Part shown: in pieces, positions 50,726-61,785 of the stretch
Position numbering within the stretch: position 1 is the stretch's first letter
Layout of the letters: each line of letters opens with the position of its first letter
Source of the DNA: Delphinapterus leucas
Lineage: Eukaryota > Chordata > Mammalia > Artiodactyla > Monodontidae
Reading direction: 5' to 3'
DNA: 64,000 nucleotides
NCBI RefSeq assembly: GCF_002288925.2
Contig: NW_022098067.1
Coordinates: 862,203-926,202 of the forward strand
The notes under the pieces: model-generated
What the model saw: the letters and a program-made list of their open reading frames with translations, nothing else
Told to the model about the DNA's origin: nothing
Database searches by the model: none
Program-made: the position numbers and the translations under genes

Positions 50726-50755
50726 TTATATATATACATATATGTATATATATAA
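50726..50755. repeat. 30-bp perfect AT palindrome
   Basis: The sequence from 50726 to 50755 equals its own reverse complement, centred between 50740 and 50741 (core tacatatatgta within TA repeats). It lies about 40 bp after the most distal AATAAA. Confidence 0.95.
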
Positions 50756-50759
50756 TGTC

Positions 50760-52549
50760 TTTAAACGTTGAAGGAAGTATTATATTTTAGTTAAAATATA
50801 CAGCAACTCAAAGTAATGCAAAAGCAATGGGAAATAATAGCACAGAAACCAGGATAAGAATTTTACAAATAGAATAATTAAATGATGAAAAGGTTATAAT
50901 TTCTCATGGGTATGGCTTTCCCATGTGTTTCTATGAAACCGTAAAATTCTACAATGGCTGAAAGCTTAAATAGCTAGAAAAGGGAAAAGCAGGGAGGAGT
51001 ATTCAGGGAAGGTGTTTGTGGGCCATGTCTGGAAATGTCACACATCATTTATGTTTATATACCATTAGAGAGAACTTAATCACATGGCTACACCTAATTT
51101 CTAGGGTGGTGGGAAATAGAGTCTAGCTGGGTGCTCATAGAAGGGAAGACTAGAGAGGCTAGCTAGCTCTCCTTGCCACATCCCCATGCAAAGGAGAAAG
51201 CTCATTTCTCAAATGCCTCCAGGACAAAGGCATAAAATGACTGAAAACTAGTAAAGACACGTATGGCCTTTAATTGGTCTTCTGACTCCAAACCTTGTGC
51301 TTGTGAATTATAATACTTACAGAAAATAACATGATCCAGACATTAGCCAGATCCCAGTAATACAAGGATGAATAACATACTGTCTCTGCTCTTGAGAGAT
51401 TTAAGAGCTGATAGGACAGTGAAAGGTAAAAATAATATCACTGTAAATTCTGTGATATGAATATTGCTATACAAGCTTTTCTTTTGGTTACTATTTTTTG
51501 AGTATATAATACATAAAAAGAAAATATATATATAGAAAAGAATTACAGTACAGTGAAATCCATTATATGGCACACCAGCAAAGGGCTATAGAATTCCAGA
51601 GGATGGTGTAACTAATTCTAGTTGCTATATTTGTTGTTTAATCTAAGCTTGGCTAATTAACTTTTTCTTTCTTTCTCTTTCTTTCTTTTTTTTTTTTTTT
51701 CTTGGAAAACTTACTTTGAAAATGTGTTACAAAGGATAACAAACACATTTATTGGTCTTCCAAAATGAACAAATATTAACATGCTGTGGTGTTTACTTTA
51801 GATTTTTTCAAGAAATTTTAAAATTTTTAAATAATTTCAAAACCAGTTGAAGCCCTTCATGTTCCCTTCTGCAGCCCCATTTTCATCTTTACCATTTCAG
51901 AGGCACCCACTAACATGTATTTGTTGTGTACACAGGCCATTAGTATTATGGCAAAATGTTTGACCAAAAACAATATAGGAGAGGTTTTTTTCAATCAGTG
52001 GGAACTCCAAGGAAACTACCTAAAACTTCAGAAGAACACACTGTCTGAGATTCTCAGTCAGTAGAAGTAACAAACAATAGTTTTAGATTCCCAGGGCCCA
52101 CAGATGGTGGAATGGCCCAATCAGGACAGGGATTTTCAAAATAAAAACCCCAGCAAACCAAGAATAGAAGGGAACTTATTTTCATGGATGGTGGATATCT
52201 AGGAACTAAAACCTATAACAAAGATCATTTTTAATGGGGAAACAGAAGCATTGTCTGCTTATCACTTCCATTCAACATTGTTTAGAGATCCTAACCATCA
52301 CAGAATGACAAGAAAAACAAAAGCAAAAGCAAATAAGAGAAAAATATGTTCAGGAGGAAGACATTAGTACTCCCTCCCTCCCTCCCTCCCATAAGCCCTT
52401 TGTTCATCTTTAATTTTTGCAATCTTTAACACATGCACCTACAAAAATAAAAGTTTAAGAGCAGAAATTGTGAGCTTAACTGTGTTAAGCATTTGTCCAG
52501 AATTCTTTGGAGGTTTTATTTTTTATTCTGAGACTTTCTGCTGTAACTT
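50760..52549. other. Intergenic sequence downstream of DYNC2H1
   Basis: It holds a pyrimidine-rich (TTTC)n/T tract at about 51663-51702 and a (CCCT)n tract at 52374-52390. A MaLR-associated-looking phrase occurs near 51070-51140 ('cttaatcacatggctacacc'). No gene is seen. Confidence 0.45.
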
Positions 52550-52771
52550 ATTATTATTATTATTATTTTTTTTTTTTTTGCGGTACGCGGGCCTCTCCCT
52601 GTTGTGGCCTCTCCCGTTGCGGAGCACAGGCTCCGGACGCGCAGGCTCAGCGGCCATGGCTCACGGGCCTAGCCACTCTGCTGCATGTGGGATCTTCCCG
52701 GAACGGGGCACGAACCCGTGTCCCCTGCATCGACAGGTGGACCCTCAACCACTGTGCCACCAGGGAAGCCC
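52550..52771 (-). mobile_element. Cetacean tRNA-derived SINE (CHR type), reverse
   Basis: A (TTA)n/T tail at the left, then 'gcggtacgcgggcctctccc', and the tRNA-like head 'gccaccagggaagccc' at the right. It is flanked by tctgctgtaactt (52537-52549) and tcttctgtaactt (52772-52784), one mismatch. Confidence 0.94.
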
Positions 52772-52784
52772 TCTTCTGTAACTT

Positions 52785-54370
52785 CTGAGAGGTGGAGACT
52801 GATGTAAGAAAACAGAAATGACAAAATCACTCGACACTTGAAACAGCTTTTTCCATTTGACTTCCATTCACTCATTTCCATTTGTCAAAATAAAGTATGG
52901 ATGAGTTATCACTTCCCACCTATCTCCTAAGAAAAGCGTGAGTACAAAGGAGTCCGACCAGTAAGGCAACTCCAGGGCACATCCAGGGCAAGACTGCGGT
53001 GAGCCCTGGGGACACACAGGAAAAATAGACAATGAAGTATATTAGACTCAAAATCATCCATCTTATCCCTTGCTTTTGGCCCTCTTACACATTAAGAATC
53101 TTGAGAGCAGCATGTGTACTTTTCATGCTTTTATTTCTGGTATTTGTTTACATTGGAGCTCAATAGATATTTGTTGAATCAATAACTAAAACTGCTTTCA
53201 GATGACTTAATCATTGAATTTGTCTCCAAATTATTTTAGATTGTTCCCAAAGTCAAACCCACACTCAAAAAATGCGTATTTCCCATTATTAAGGATAGTT
53301 GAAGACTATCCAAAGGTCCTTAAGGAAATCTGAAAGAGAAGTTCCAAAAATATCAGAACAAGGGTAGCCTCATTTTTCCTATGTGATAATCATGAAGAAG
53401 ACAACTACTTTGGGTGTGTAGTCTTAAATCAAAATTTTTTGGAAATGAAAAGGATGATAGAGACTTGCTGGAGTTTTGTTTATGTTGTTTTACTTTTGCT
53501 TTGTAGTCCTACCTTCCTAAATGCTTTACTGTTCCTGTGAACTTGAGATTTTCAACTTAACATTGCAGCTAGGAGGAAAATTAATTATCAAAGTTTCATG
53601 AGTGAGGTGGATTTTATGATGGACATCAGAGAATCTATGCTGTAAGGAGTAGAGGTAAACCTGTCAGGGTCCAAAAGCTCAAACCAGTTCTCCTCCTCAG
53701 TTTATCTGAAGCCCTTCCAAATGTTAATACTGCAAATCTCTCACTGAAAAAATGAACATTCTCAAATAGTTAAATCATTGGTAGAAGCACAGGAAAAATA
53801 AACCCAAGCTGAGGAAAAAAAAAAGCCTGTTGAGAATAAATGTCTCTACCTGTGTTAGTATTTTCCATACATGTAGACATAACAATCAGCATTTTCTTTT
53901 TTTAAAAAAAGAAAAGGGAAAAACAAGTATCAACCAAAGTACTGTGTTGTAAGTCTCATTACTTCTGATTATTCTATGCCTAATCTATTCTTACCCCCTC
54001 CTTTCCAGTTCCTAAGAACCATTTCAAAAGCAATTAAATCAATAGAAACTTAATAAGGTAAAAGCAGAGAGAGGAGGGTGGATGGACAGATGACCTTTGA
54101 TATCTCCTTGTTTTAGAAGTGGACTAGTTATTGGTTAGCAAAGTAAGGGTAAAGAACAAAACATAAAGTTCGTGTTTTATGGAAAGCTCACAAGGCAATG
54201 AAGATACCAATTTAAACCACACAAAAAATAATGGAATCAGATCATAGCCTAAATATAAATTTTGAATATTTATTAAAGTCAATGACACCCATGTGATTTG
54301 GAAGCTAGCTTTATTTCTATTTGAAATAACAAATGGTTATTCAAATAGGAATTTATTTGAACAGATCTAG
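52785..54370. other. Intergenic sequence, nothing recognised
   Basis: No gene or clear repeat is visible. Small L2/MIR-like phrases occur near 53160 ('aatagatatttgttgaatc'), which is an L2 tail. Confidence 0.4.
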
Positions 54371-54479
54371 TTCTGCTGTAGTAGTTATATCCTTAGCAAT
54401 GCTGCAGCTGCTAACTGGTTTGTAATTTTAAGCACAACTCTTTTCACATTAGAAACTGCTACTTATCATTCTCCCCTAT

Positions 54480-54900
54480 TGCCATGATAATACAATGCTT
54501 AACTTGGTACTCTGAATAAAAACTACAATTCCTCGTTTCCCTCATATTCAAGTATAGCCATGTGACTCACTTCTGGCCAAAAGATTGTGAACGCAAATAT
54601 ATGGCAGCTTCCAGGAGCCCTCCTTGTAGGACATGATCAGTATGTCATTTTTCCTCTTCATCTCTTCCTCTCTTCTGCCTGGCACAGGGACACTACCATC
54701 TTGAGGCGTGTTTATGGCCACAAAGGGCAGAGCAACAACATGGAAGGAACCTGGTTCTCTTATTGGAACATAGATGCCGCCCCTGAACCATTTAACTCTG
54801 ACTTCATTTACTTCATTTATACAAGAGAGATTACAAGCCCTAGATGGGATATAAAAAAGCCACTTGGCCAGTGGTATGGACAACTAGAACAGGACTGACT
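54480..54900 (+). repeat. Old LTR/MaLR-like interspersed repeat
   Basis: 'tagccatgtgactcacttct', 'ggccaaaagattgtgaacgc', 'gcagcttccaggagccctcc' and 'aacatggaaggaacctgg' form a sequence order I associate with a common old mammalian LTR-like repeat. The family is not resolved. The overlapping open frames of 111 and 103 codons on opposite strands are side effects. Confidence 0.4.
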
Positions 54901-55440
54901 GCCCTCAGACAGTCCCTCCAAAGACAAGGACTAGACTCAGATATTCAAACTGAACTGAGAACCTTGAGCTGGAATCACTTAAACCTGTCATCTCCAACTG
55001 AGGCAGGTCCCACCTGGGTGGGCAACAGCTGTAAACAAAACTGTTTTTCCAGAGACACCAGGGGTACCTTTGGGACTGCACTCCTTATGTGGAATTCAGG
55101 CATTAACCTGCCTCTCTCTCAAAAGCACTTGTACCTTTGACCACTTTTTGGGTGGCCATAGGAGAGCTGCAAGTATATAAAGAAGCACCACCAGTAGGTC
55201 ATTTATTCCTCAGACAATTGCAGCCCTTTTTCCAAAATGAGTCTACCTTTGGTTACTTGGTGTAGGATAACTGCTTCATTATATATGCTCCTTGTGGACA
55301 GTTTTCCCTGTAAGGGGAATCATCCAATTAAATAAGGTGGTAGGAAATGTGTTCTTGACTTCAGCTGTAGTGATCAATGACATCATCTCAGCCCTAGAAG
55401 GCATTCAGATCAGCCTCAACTCACCGTCCAATGGTGGTTT
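54901..55440. other. Unassigned moderately GC-rich segment with a TATA-like motif
   Basis: It contains 'gctgcaagtatataaagaag' (TATA-like at about 55174-55180) about 60 bp upstream of 'gcagccctttttccaaaatg'. It could be a degraded LTR, but no TG...CA borders or target duplication were found, and no gene is evident. Confidence 0.25.
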
Positions 55441-55540
55441 ATCTCTGGAAAAAATTCTATTTGGTTACTAATTAGATGATAATTAAAAAAGAAATGCTTG
55501 TAATGGTAGTAAAAAAAGATATAAGATATACAGTGTGATT

Positions 55541-55718
55541 TTTTAAAGATGTTTTTGAAGACCATTTTTAAAGTCTTTTTTACAATACTGCTTCTTTTTT
55601 ATGTTTTGGCCCTTTGGCCACAAAGCATGTGGGATCCTAGCTCCCGAGCCAGAGATCAAACCCACACCCCCCGCATTGGAAGGCAAAGTCTCAACCACTG
55701 GACCGCCAGGGAAGTCCC
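55541..55718 (-). mobile_element. Older cetartiodactyl tRNA-SINE (CHR-1-like), reverse
   Basis: It ends 'ggaccgccagggaagtccc' at the right with 'catgtgggatcctagctccc' inside. The left tail is a decayed T-rich run. It is flanked by cagtgtgatt (55531-55540) and cagtgtaatt (55719-55728). Confidence 0.88.
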
Positions 55719-56289
55719 CAGTGTAATTTAATGTGTGAATATATATATATGGCATATCTCTGATTTAAGAGAGAGATATTTAAAAATATTAAATGATGAT
55801 TATCTCTGAGTAGAATGATGAATGATAGGTAATTTTTGCTTTACACTGGGTATATTTTTACATTTTTCAAATGTTCTGAGAATGTATTACTTTCATAATT
55901 AAAGCAAAATACTAAATTTTTAATTAAAGGAAATAAGAAATAAAAATGTAAACTTGAAGAAAACAATGTGTAACGTTAGCTTTTCATATTCTGAGATAAT
56001 TCCTTTCAGAATCCCTTTATCTGCAAGCTTTCTAGTCTATTTATAGTATGTATTATTATAGAACTTAATTTACTCAACTCTTTATAATCTCAAGGGTACA
56101 TTGGGATTTGTATATAATTGGTATTTGATTAAATTATTTTAGATCAAAAGCAAAGATGGCATTTCTACCTTGGCATATAGCTGCAATCAGATATATATGT
56201 AATTTTAAAGTTTAATATCTGTAATAATGAGAGAAGTGGTGAGTCAAGGTAAAGTTTAACTGAAGTCAATTTAAAGGCTTATATTTAAT

Positions 56290-56480
56290 TACAGAGTGGC
56301 AAGAGCCCTGGACGTGGAGTTAGGACACCAGGCTGCCAGTCTTAAGCTGACCCCATCATGTTTGCCAGGGTATCATCTGATCCCTCTGAGCTTAGGTTTC
56401 TTCATCTATGAGGTGTGGATCACTATTCCCATTTCCAAGTGTGATTTGAAGAGCAAATGAAATGTAATGTGATAACATTG
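56290..56480 (+). repeat. MIR SINE
   Basis: 'agagtggcaagagccctgga', 'tgatccctctgagcttaggt' and 'cttcatctatgaggtgtgga' follow the MIR order from the tRNA-like head onward. Confidence 0.7.
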
Positions 56481-56789
56481 TATGAACTAGTATAAATTTA
56501 AATTTAAGGTATTGTTATGTCATGTTGAGACTGGATGTGGATTTAAATGCTAAGATAAATTATATCACAGTTTTATATAAAACATTAATTCACTACTTAG
56601 AAATAACAAGCTGAGAATGATCTGATTGTAATATTCTCAAGTTTTACACTATCTGGTTTATTTGTTATTATGTTTCCAGTGTTAAAAGTCCATTTTGTTT
56701 TCACAAGATGAACCACAGTTTAATCAGAACACTGTCATTTGTAGTATTTTGTCCAAAACCAACAGTCTGTATATGACCAATGTATAATA

Positions 56790-57000
56790 ACAATAATAAC
56801 TAAGGCTTAGATAGCACTGATTACATGCTAGGCACTGCTCCAAGTGATTGATAGATGATAAAAAAATAGATAGATAATTATATTCATTTATTTGTTTATG
56901 ATGTCCATTTTACTAATGAGAAAACTAAGGCCAGGTTGAGTGACTTGCTCAGCTAATAAACTGGTAAACTAGCAAGGGAGAAAACTCACACTTTAGCTCT
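56790..57000 (-). repeat. MIR SINE, reverse
   Basis: 'acatgctaggcactgctcca', 'ccattttactaatgagaaaa' and 'ttgagtgacttgctcagc' are in reversed MIR order. Confidence 0.7.
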
Positions 57001-57429
57001 CCCTCCCCTCAAGGAAAGAACAAAGTCAGCAAAGCTGAATTCTCTGGCAAATATCAGTTTGGAACTGAGTTTGTTAAAAGGAGGGAGCAGGGCTATTTCA
57101 GCACCGCATGTTGGTCAGTTCTTTATCTTGACAAATATTTGCTGCAGCAGAGCTTCTGGCAAAAGGATAAAATGAATTGATAGCACCAGTCAAAATAGTT
57201 GTTACATTACATATTTTCACTGAAAAGTCACCTCCAGAAAACTTAGGAAGAGAATATGGGAGGGAAAATGCTTTGAATTGTGAACTCAACTCTCAGAACT
57301 ATCAACTTCCTTTGCTCCAAATACTGAGTGCCCTCTGCATGCACAGTACTATTCGAGGGGCCTTAAGGGCTTTCTGACACCGTCTCCTTCATGATATCAG
57401 AGCAATAATAAAATCAAGACCATTTTTTT

Positions 57430-58740
57430 ACTTTTCTTATAAAGAAAACTGTGAAATATGTCAAACACAGATATATGTAGCATACATATACAGTATAAAG
57501 AATAATAGAACGAGCACCTGTACTAACACACAGCTTAAGAGAAAGAACACTTACTAACACCACTTAACCTCCTTGATATGTTTCCATAGTTTTTCTCAAT
57601 ATGAATGAATCCCTAAGCCATATTTTATATTTCTGCTTAACTTGACAAATATTTGCTTTTAACTTTTGACCCCATGCGAGGTTAGGTCATTCAAGAGAGC
57701 TATTCTCTTGCTCTCTGTACATCCCCTGCTCGACCAGTGCCTGCTTCATTCACATGACTATCCAGTCCTCTTAATTATGGGGCTTAATTAATCCCTGGTA
57801 CCTGCTGAGCCCACCTGAGGTCAATTGCCGCTATTAATGGTAGACTCCTCCCCCGAGTAGCAAAGACTGCTGCCACATCCTGCCCACCGTCTGCCATCCA
57901 CAATGGGGTGTTGCTCCAGGACCCTTCTGCTTCAGCCATATAAGATCTCTTGTCCAATGAACTGTTGGTGTCTCTGTTGCTGTCTCTGGGCTCTTTCTTT
58001 CAGTCTCAAGGCTGGGCAGCTACAAGGCTTGCAGGCCTGTGGGGTGCAGCCCAGCATCCCATCATTTTTATATGGTTTTAATTTTTATGTAAATGGCATT
58101 TATTTTGTGACCTTTGTTTTTTCAGTATGAATGTGTGAATTGACCAAAATTTACGTATCCAGTCTCTTCTTGAGGAACATTTTAATAGTTATTTTTTTTT
58201 ACTACTACAAATTACATTGCTGTAAACATTCTTAGTAAGTCTCCTGATGTGTATTTATAAGACTTCCTTTAGGGTATCTACCTAGTAGGGGAATGACTGA
58301 GTTTCCAGTAGGAAAACTATCAACTTAATAAGATAATGCCAAGTAATTTTCCAAGTGATTAAATGACTTAATATATATAAAGCACTTGAAAGAGTACCTA
58401 GCACTAGTTTTATTATAATCATAATTATGAAGGTGATTGAACCAATTTACAGTCCCATCAGCAGTGTATATGAGTTCTTGTCATTCTGCATCCTTATTCA
58501 GTACTTAACATTTCTGCATCTCTAGTAGATTTGAAATGGTATAACACGCTAGTTTTAATTTGCATTTCTTATTTACAAATAAAGTTAAGCAAATTTTCTT
58601 ATGTTTATTGTCCATTCATGACTTTTCTTCTGTGGAGTGCTGTTTTCATCTTCTGCCCAATTTTTCCTATTGAGTTATCTTTTCTTATGTTTTATTTTGA
58701 TGAATAAAAGTTTTTTTACTGGACTGCAGTAGAATTTTTC
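57430..58740 (-). repeat. Old LINE-1 fragment split by an LTR
   Basis: 57430-57660 has 'gaataatagaacgagcacct', typical of an old L1 3' region. After an LTR-like block, 58060-58740 continues with reversed L1 text ('ctacctagtaggggaatgac', 'caatttacagtcccatcagc', 'ttttaatttgcatttcttat'). Confidence 0.55.
57667..58056 (+). mobile_element. Probable solo LTR of an endogenous retrovirus
   Basis: About 390 bp, much more GC-rich than its surroundings, beginning 'tgaccccatgcgaggttagg' and ending 'gggtgcagcccagca' (TG...CA borders). A TATA-like box 'catataag' lies at 57937-57944. It is followed by 'gtctctgttgctgtctctgg', resembling an ERV1-type R/U5 region of artiodactyl LTRs. No internal retroviral sequence and no convincing target duplication were found, so a solo LTR of an old insertion is inferred. 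The 75-codon open frame inside it is incidental. Confidence 0.55.
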
Positions 58741-60190
58741 AGCCTCTTGTCTGGTTTGTTTTCCCATAACAAGGTCATTAAAATGACAACTTATTTTCCT
58801 TACAGTTTAAAGTTCTGCGTTTTGTTACTAGAATGACCTCGAACAGTAACTTTAAGTCAGGTAAAGCCATGTGCAAATCCAAAATTCAGCTGCATGTCTT
58901 TTTTGATATCTGTGACAGTTACATAGTCCTAAGAAAATGAAAGAATATGAGTCCATTAATTTCTGTTAACACAAAATGAGCTCTAGGCAGGATGTTGATT
59001 GCTGGGCAGGAGGTTCATGCAAACACACTGTGGATGTTTTACATGGATAGGCTTTGGGGGAAGATGCCTGGTGCAGAGTTTTAAAGCCAAAATCATAAAT
59101 TGCTTTAGGCTCAAATTAGGCTTAGAATAAAGGGATATGTCTAGAATGTACAGTGAAATAACAGGCTTTGCATAATCATAAATTTGCTAACAGTCTGTTT
59201 TGCTACTAATTCTAGTCACTCTTCTGAGAAATGATTGCTTGATTTCTTGACCACCACCTATTTTGCCAAGTCTCACATATACCTAGGTGTCTGTAGATGC
59301 TTTTTGTTAAGTACATGATTTGTCAATTCAAAGGTCTTTTTGTTGTTATCAATAGAACATATATTTGCATATTTTAGGAGTCCACCAATCTCAACTGGTC
59401 ATCATCATTAGATAGGAAATTTACGTGTCTTACGATATCAAATGTCTTTAGAGTTGTACTGAAAATACATGTAACTATCTAAGAGCCAAAGAAATGAAAA
59501 ACCCAATCATGTCCAAAAGTTGAACTGCAGATTTGTGAGTAGATAGTAAAGCAGGTAATATGTATAACTTACATTCATGAGCAAGGGCTTCCTGTATAAA
59601 AGTTAAATTTTGAAGCCCATGATATAGTGACAATAAAAAAAGTTCTCAGTATGACAACAAAAGCAATGAGAGGAACTTTCTAGTTGCTGATAGTCCAGGA
59701 TTTCACAGAAAGTAAAACTGTTGTGGAAAGTTGCTCTCCATAGGTGCTTGCCCAGAAAGCTGTAGGAAACAGGAGGTACAATCTCCAGCCAGGAGAAGAG
59801 TGGGGACAGGAGGACCTGGCAAATTTGGTGATGGTCACATTCCCCTACATCACCATCTTCACATCTCTCTTTTTATTCCTCACCCCAAGGCTTCCTTTCA
59901 CATCTTCTTTTCCATGGGTTTCCTTTCCATGTGAACTCAGGCTGTACCTGGGGCCCTGGAATTGCATGGCCCAAGCCCAAACTAGGGGCACAGGAAAGAA
60001 GGAGAAAGAGATTAGTCATCTTTTCCTAAGAGCAAATAGGTCCTGTGCCAGCTCACTTCTTTAGGGCAATGTCTCCAAGCAGGGCAAATAGGACACTTGA
60101 TTACATGTGACAGAAGCAAAAGAATCTTACATGAGGCTGAATAGAACGGCTCTTTAAGGAGAGATTTGTGCAAGATTAGACTCTCAGAGC
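58741..60190. other. Intergenic sequence, nothing recognised
   Basis: No gene or clear repeat. Two overlapping small frames at 59731-60064 show no domain. Confidence 0.4.
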
Positions 60191-60194
60191 CTCA

Positions 60195-60400
60195 AAAATT
60201 AATTTTGAAGGTCAGATAGTCATTGATAATAATAGTAAGGGTCAGATATGTACAATGCTGCATCATTTGCAAAGTGATTTTGCATACATTATCACAACCC
60301 TGTGAGGACTGCAGGCCAGTTATTAGAATCTGAGACTTTTGTAGGTTAACAGCTTGTTCAAACTCAGGACCCAAAAGTTCTACCTCTAAAATCAACTTAA
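60195..60400 (-). repeat. MIR SINE, reverse
   Basis: 'ataataatagtaagggtcag', 'tgcaaagtgattttgcatac' and 'atcacaaccctgtgaggact' are in reversed MIR order. Confidence 0.65.
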
Positions 60401-60697
60401 AATATTTCTATCTCACTCTTTCACCCACTGGGAAAGACCCATTGTCTAGTTCCATCATGCTTTTATTCCTATGGATGAACAGAACAGATTCTGATTCCCT
60501 TGCTAGGAACCTTCCTTCTGCGAGCTCTGTTTTCTGAGAATTGGTCTAGCAACAGATATTTTGCTGAGACTGTGGATGTAGGACCTCATGGGAAGAAGAG
60601 ATTAAAGTCAACCCTTGGAGAACTCAGGACTGAATTGGCAGAAACTATTCAATAGACCATTTAATGTGCTAACTTTAAGCCTTGTCTCAAAGGTGTG

Positions 60698-60699
<2 letters not shown>

Positions 60700-60733
<34 letters not shown>
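60700..60733. repeat. (TG)n microsatellite
   Basis: About 17 uninterrupted TG dinucleotides; likely polymorphic in length. Confidence 0.97.
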
Positions 60734-60735
<2 letters not shown>

Positions 60736-60792
60736 ATCTATAAATAAGTTGCTCTCTGAGGACTTACTCTTCAATTTTTCAGCCCCCTAGCC

Positions 60793-61018
60793 CAGTGGTC
60801 CCCAAACTTTTTGGCACCCGGGACCAGTTTTGTGGAAGACAATTTTTCCATGGATGAGGGGGGGATGGTTCAGGCGGTAATGTGAATGATGGGGAGCGAA
60901 GGGGAGCGGCAGATGAAGCTTCGCTTGCTCACCTGATGCTCACCTCCTACCATGTGGCCTGGTTCCTAACAGGCCGCGGACTGCTATCGGTCTGTGGCCC
61001 GGAGGTTGAGGACCCCTG
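60793..61018. mobile_element. Short hAT-Charlie-type DNA transposon (MER1-like)
   Basis: The ends are inverted repeats: 'cagtggtccccaaacttttt' at the left and 'ggaggttgaggacccctg' at the right. The perfect 8-bp target duplication ccctagcc is at 60785-60792 and 61019-61026, the hallmark of hAT insertion. At 226 bp it has no transposase. The 73-codon frame in it is incidental. Confidence 0.93.
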
Positions 61019-61026
61019 CCCTAGCC

Positions 61027-61159
61027 CCTTCACTTTCCCTTTACTGAGAGAGGTCTTTCTGTTCAGAAAAGTTTCTCCATACATCTTAGCATCTCTGGCA
61101 TAGACATATATGGCTTAATTCCAGCCCCGATTGGCCAGATGTAAAAACAAAAAGATTGA
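61027..61159. other. Short unassigned segment between the hAT element and the NUMT
   Basis: I could not match 61027-61159 to cytochrome b or another mitochondrial gene. It is taken as nuclear flank. The exact junction is ambiguous over about 61155-61166 because 'gaagagaatgaagtgg' partly fits both. Confidence 0.4.
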
Positions 61160-61715
61160 AGAGAATGAAGTGGAAGGCAAAGAATCGTGTTAGGATTGCT
61201 TTGTCTACAGAAAAGCCACCTCAAGTTCATTCGACGAGGGTGGTGCCGATATATGGGATTGCTGAGAGTAGATCTGGGATGACAGTTGCGCCTCAGAATG
61301 ATATTTGTCCTCAGGGTAGGACATAGCCTATGAATGCGGTGGCTATGACTATAAGTAGTAGGATAATTCCAATGTTTCATGTTTCCTGAAAGGTGGAAGA
61401 TCCATAGTATAGACCTTGTCCTACGTGGGCATAAAGGCAGATAAAAAATATGGAAGCTCCTTTTGTGTGTATATATCGAAGGATTCAGCCATAATTGACG
61501 TCTCAGCAGATGTGTGTTACTGATGAGAAGGCAGTTGTTGTGTCTGGTGTGTAGTGTATTGCTAGGAATAGACCTGTTAGGATTTGTAGGATTAGACAGA
61601 CACTTAATAAGGAGCCAAAATTTCATCATGATGAGATATTTGATGGGGTATGGAGGTCAATGAATGTGTTGTTGAGGATTTTTATTAGTGGGTGGGTTTT
61701 TCGGATGTTGGTCAT
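61160..61715 (-). pseudogene. Cytochrome b (MT-CYB) NUMT copy, first ~185 codons
   Basis: Start codon ATG at 61715-61713 (- strand): [13 protein letters not shown], then 'SNISSWWNFGSLL', '[18 protein letters not shown]', 'ATAFMGYVLPWGQMSFWG', 'IPYIGTTLVEW' and 'GGFSVDKA'. The cytochrome b frame is unbroken to the breakpoint when read with TGA as Trp. Three conserved Arg codons are changed: Trp (TGA, 61505-61503) in 'HIC.DVNYG', Gln (CAA, 61418-61416) in 'G.GLYYGS', and Gln (CAG, 61388-61386) in 'F.ETWN'. The first of these positions is a haem-propionate contact in the living protein. The C-terminal half of the gene is absent. The 188-codon standard-code frame overlapping it is a shadow in another frame. 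Confidence 0.92.
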
Positions 61716-61719
61716 TGGT

Positions 61720-61785
61720 ATTCTTGTAGTTGAATGACAACGATTTTTCATGTCATTGGTCATGGTTGAAGTCCATGTGAGAATA
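61720..61785 (+). pseudogene. Mitochondrial tRNA-Glu NUMT copy, anticodon arm shortened
   Basis: The acceptor stem attcttg (61720-61726) pairs with tgagaat (61778-61784) plus discriminator a. The T-arm and D-arm are recognisable. The anticodon TTC lies in 'ttttcat' at about 61744-61750. Around 61743 the 5' anticodon stem lacks about three bases compared with the usual mammalian sequence (66 nt against 68-69), so the anticodon stem cannot form properly. It lies exactly between the ND6 and cytochrome b copies, as in mtDNA. Confidence 0.8.

Noticed and set aside
52470..52788. Open frames of 103 and 93 codons with GC-rich ends
   Set aside because: They are translations of a reversed CHR SINE; the same peptides recur at the other SINE copies (23370-23714, 28751-29077, 41673-41945).
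54548..54898. Overlapping 111- and 103-codon frames on opposite strands
   Set aside because: Both fall in an old LTR-like repeat and match no protein family I know.
61063..61629. 188-codon - strand open frame in the standard code
   Set aside because: It is a shadow frame of cytochrome b. The real frame starts at 61715 and needs the mitochondrial code. The last codons run past the NUMT border into flank.
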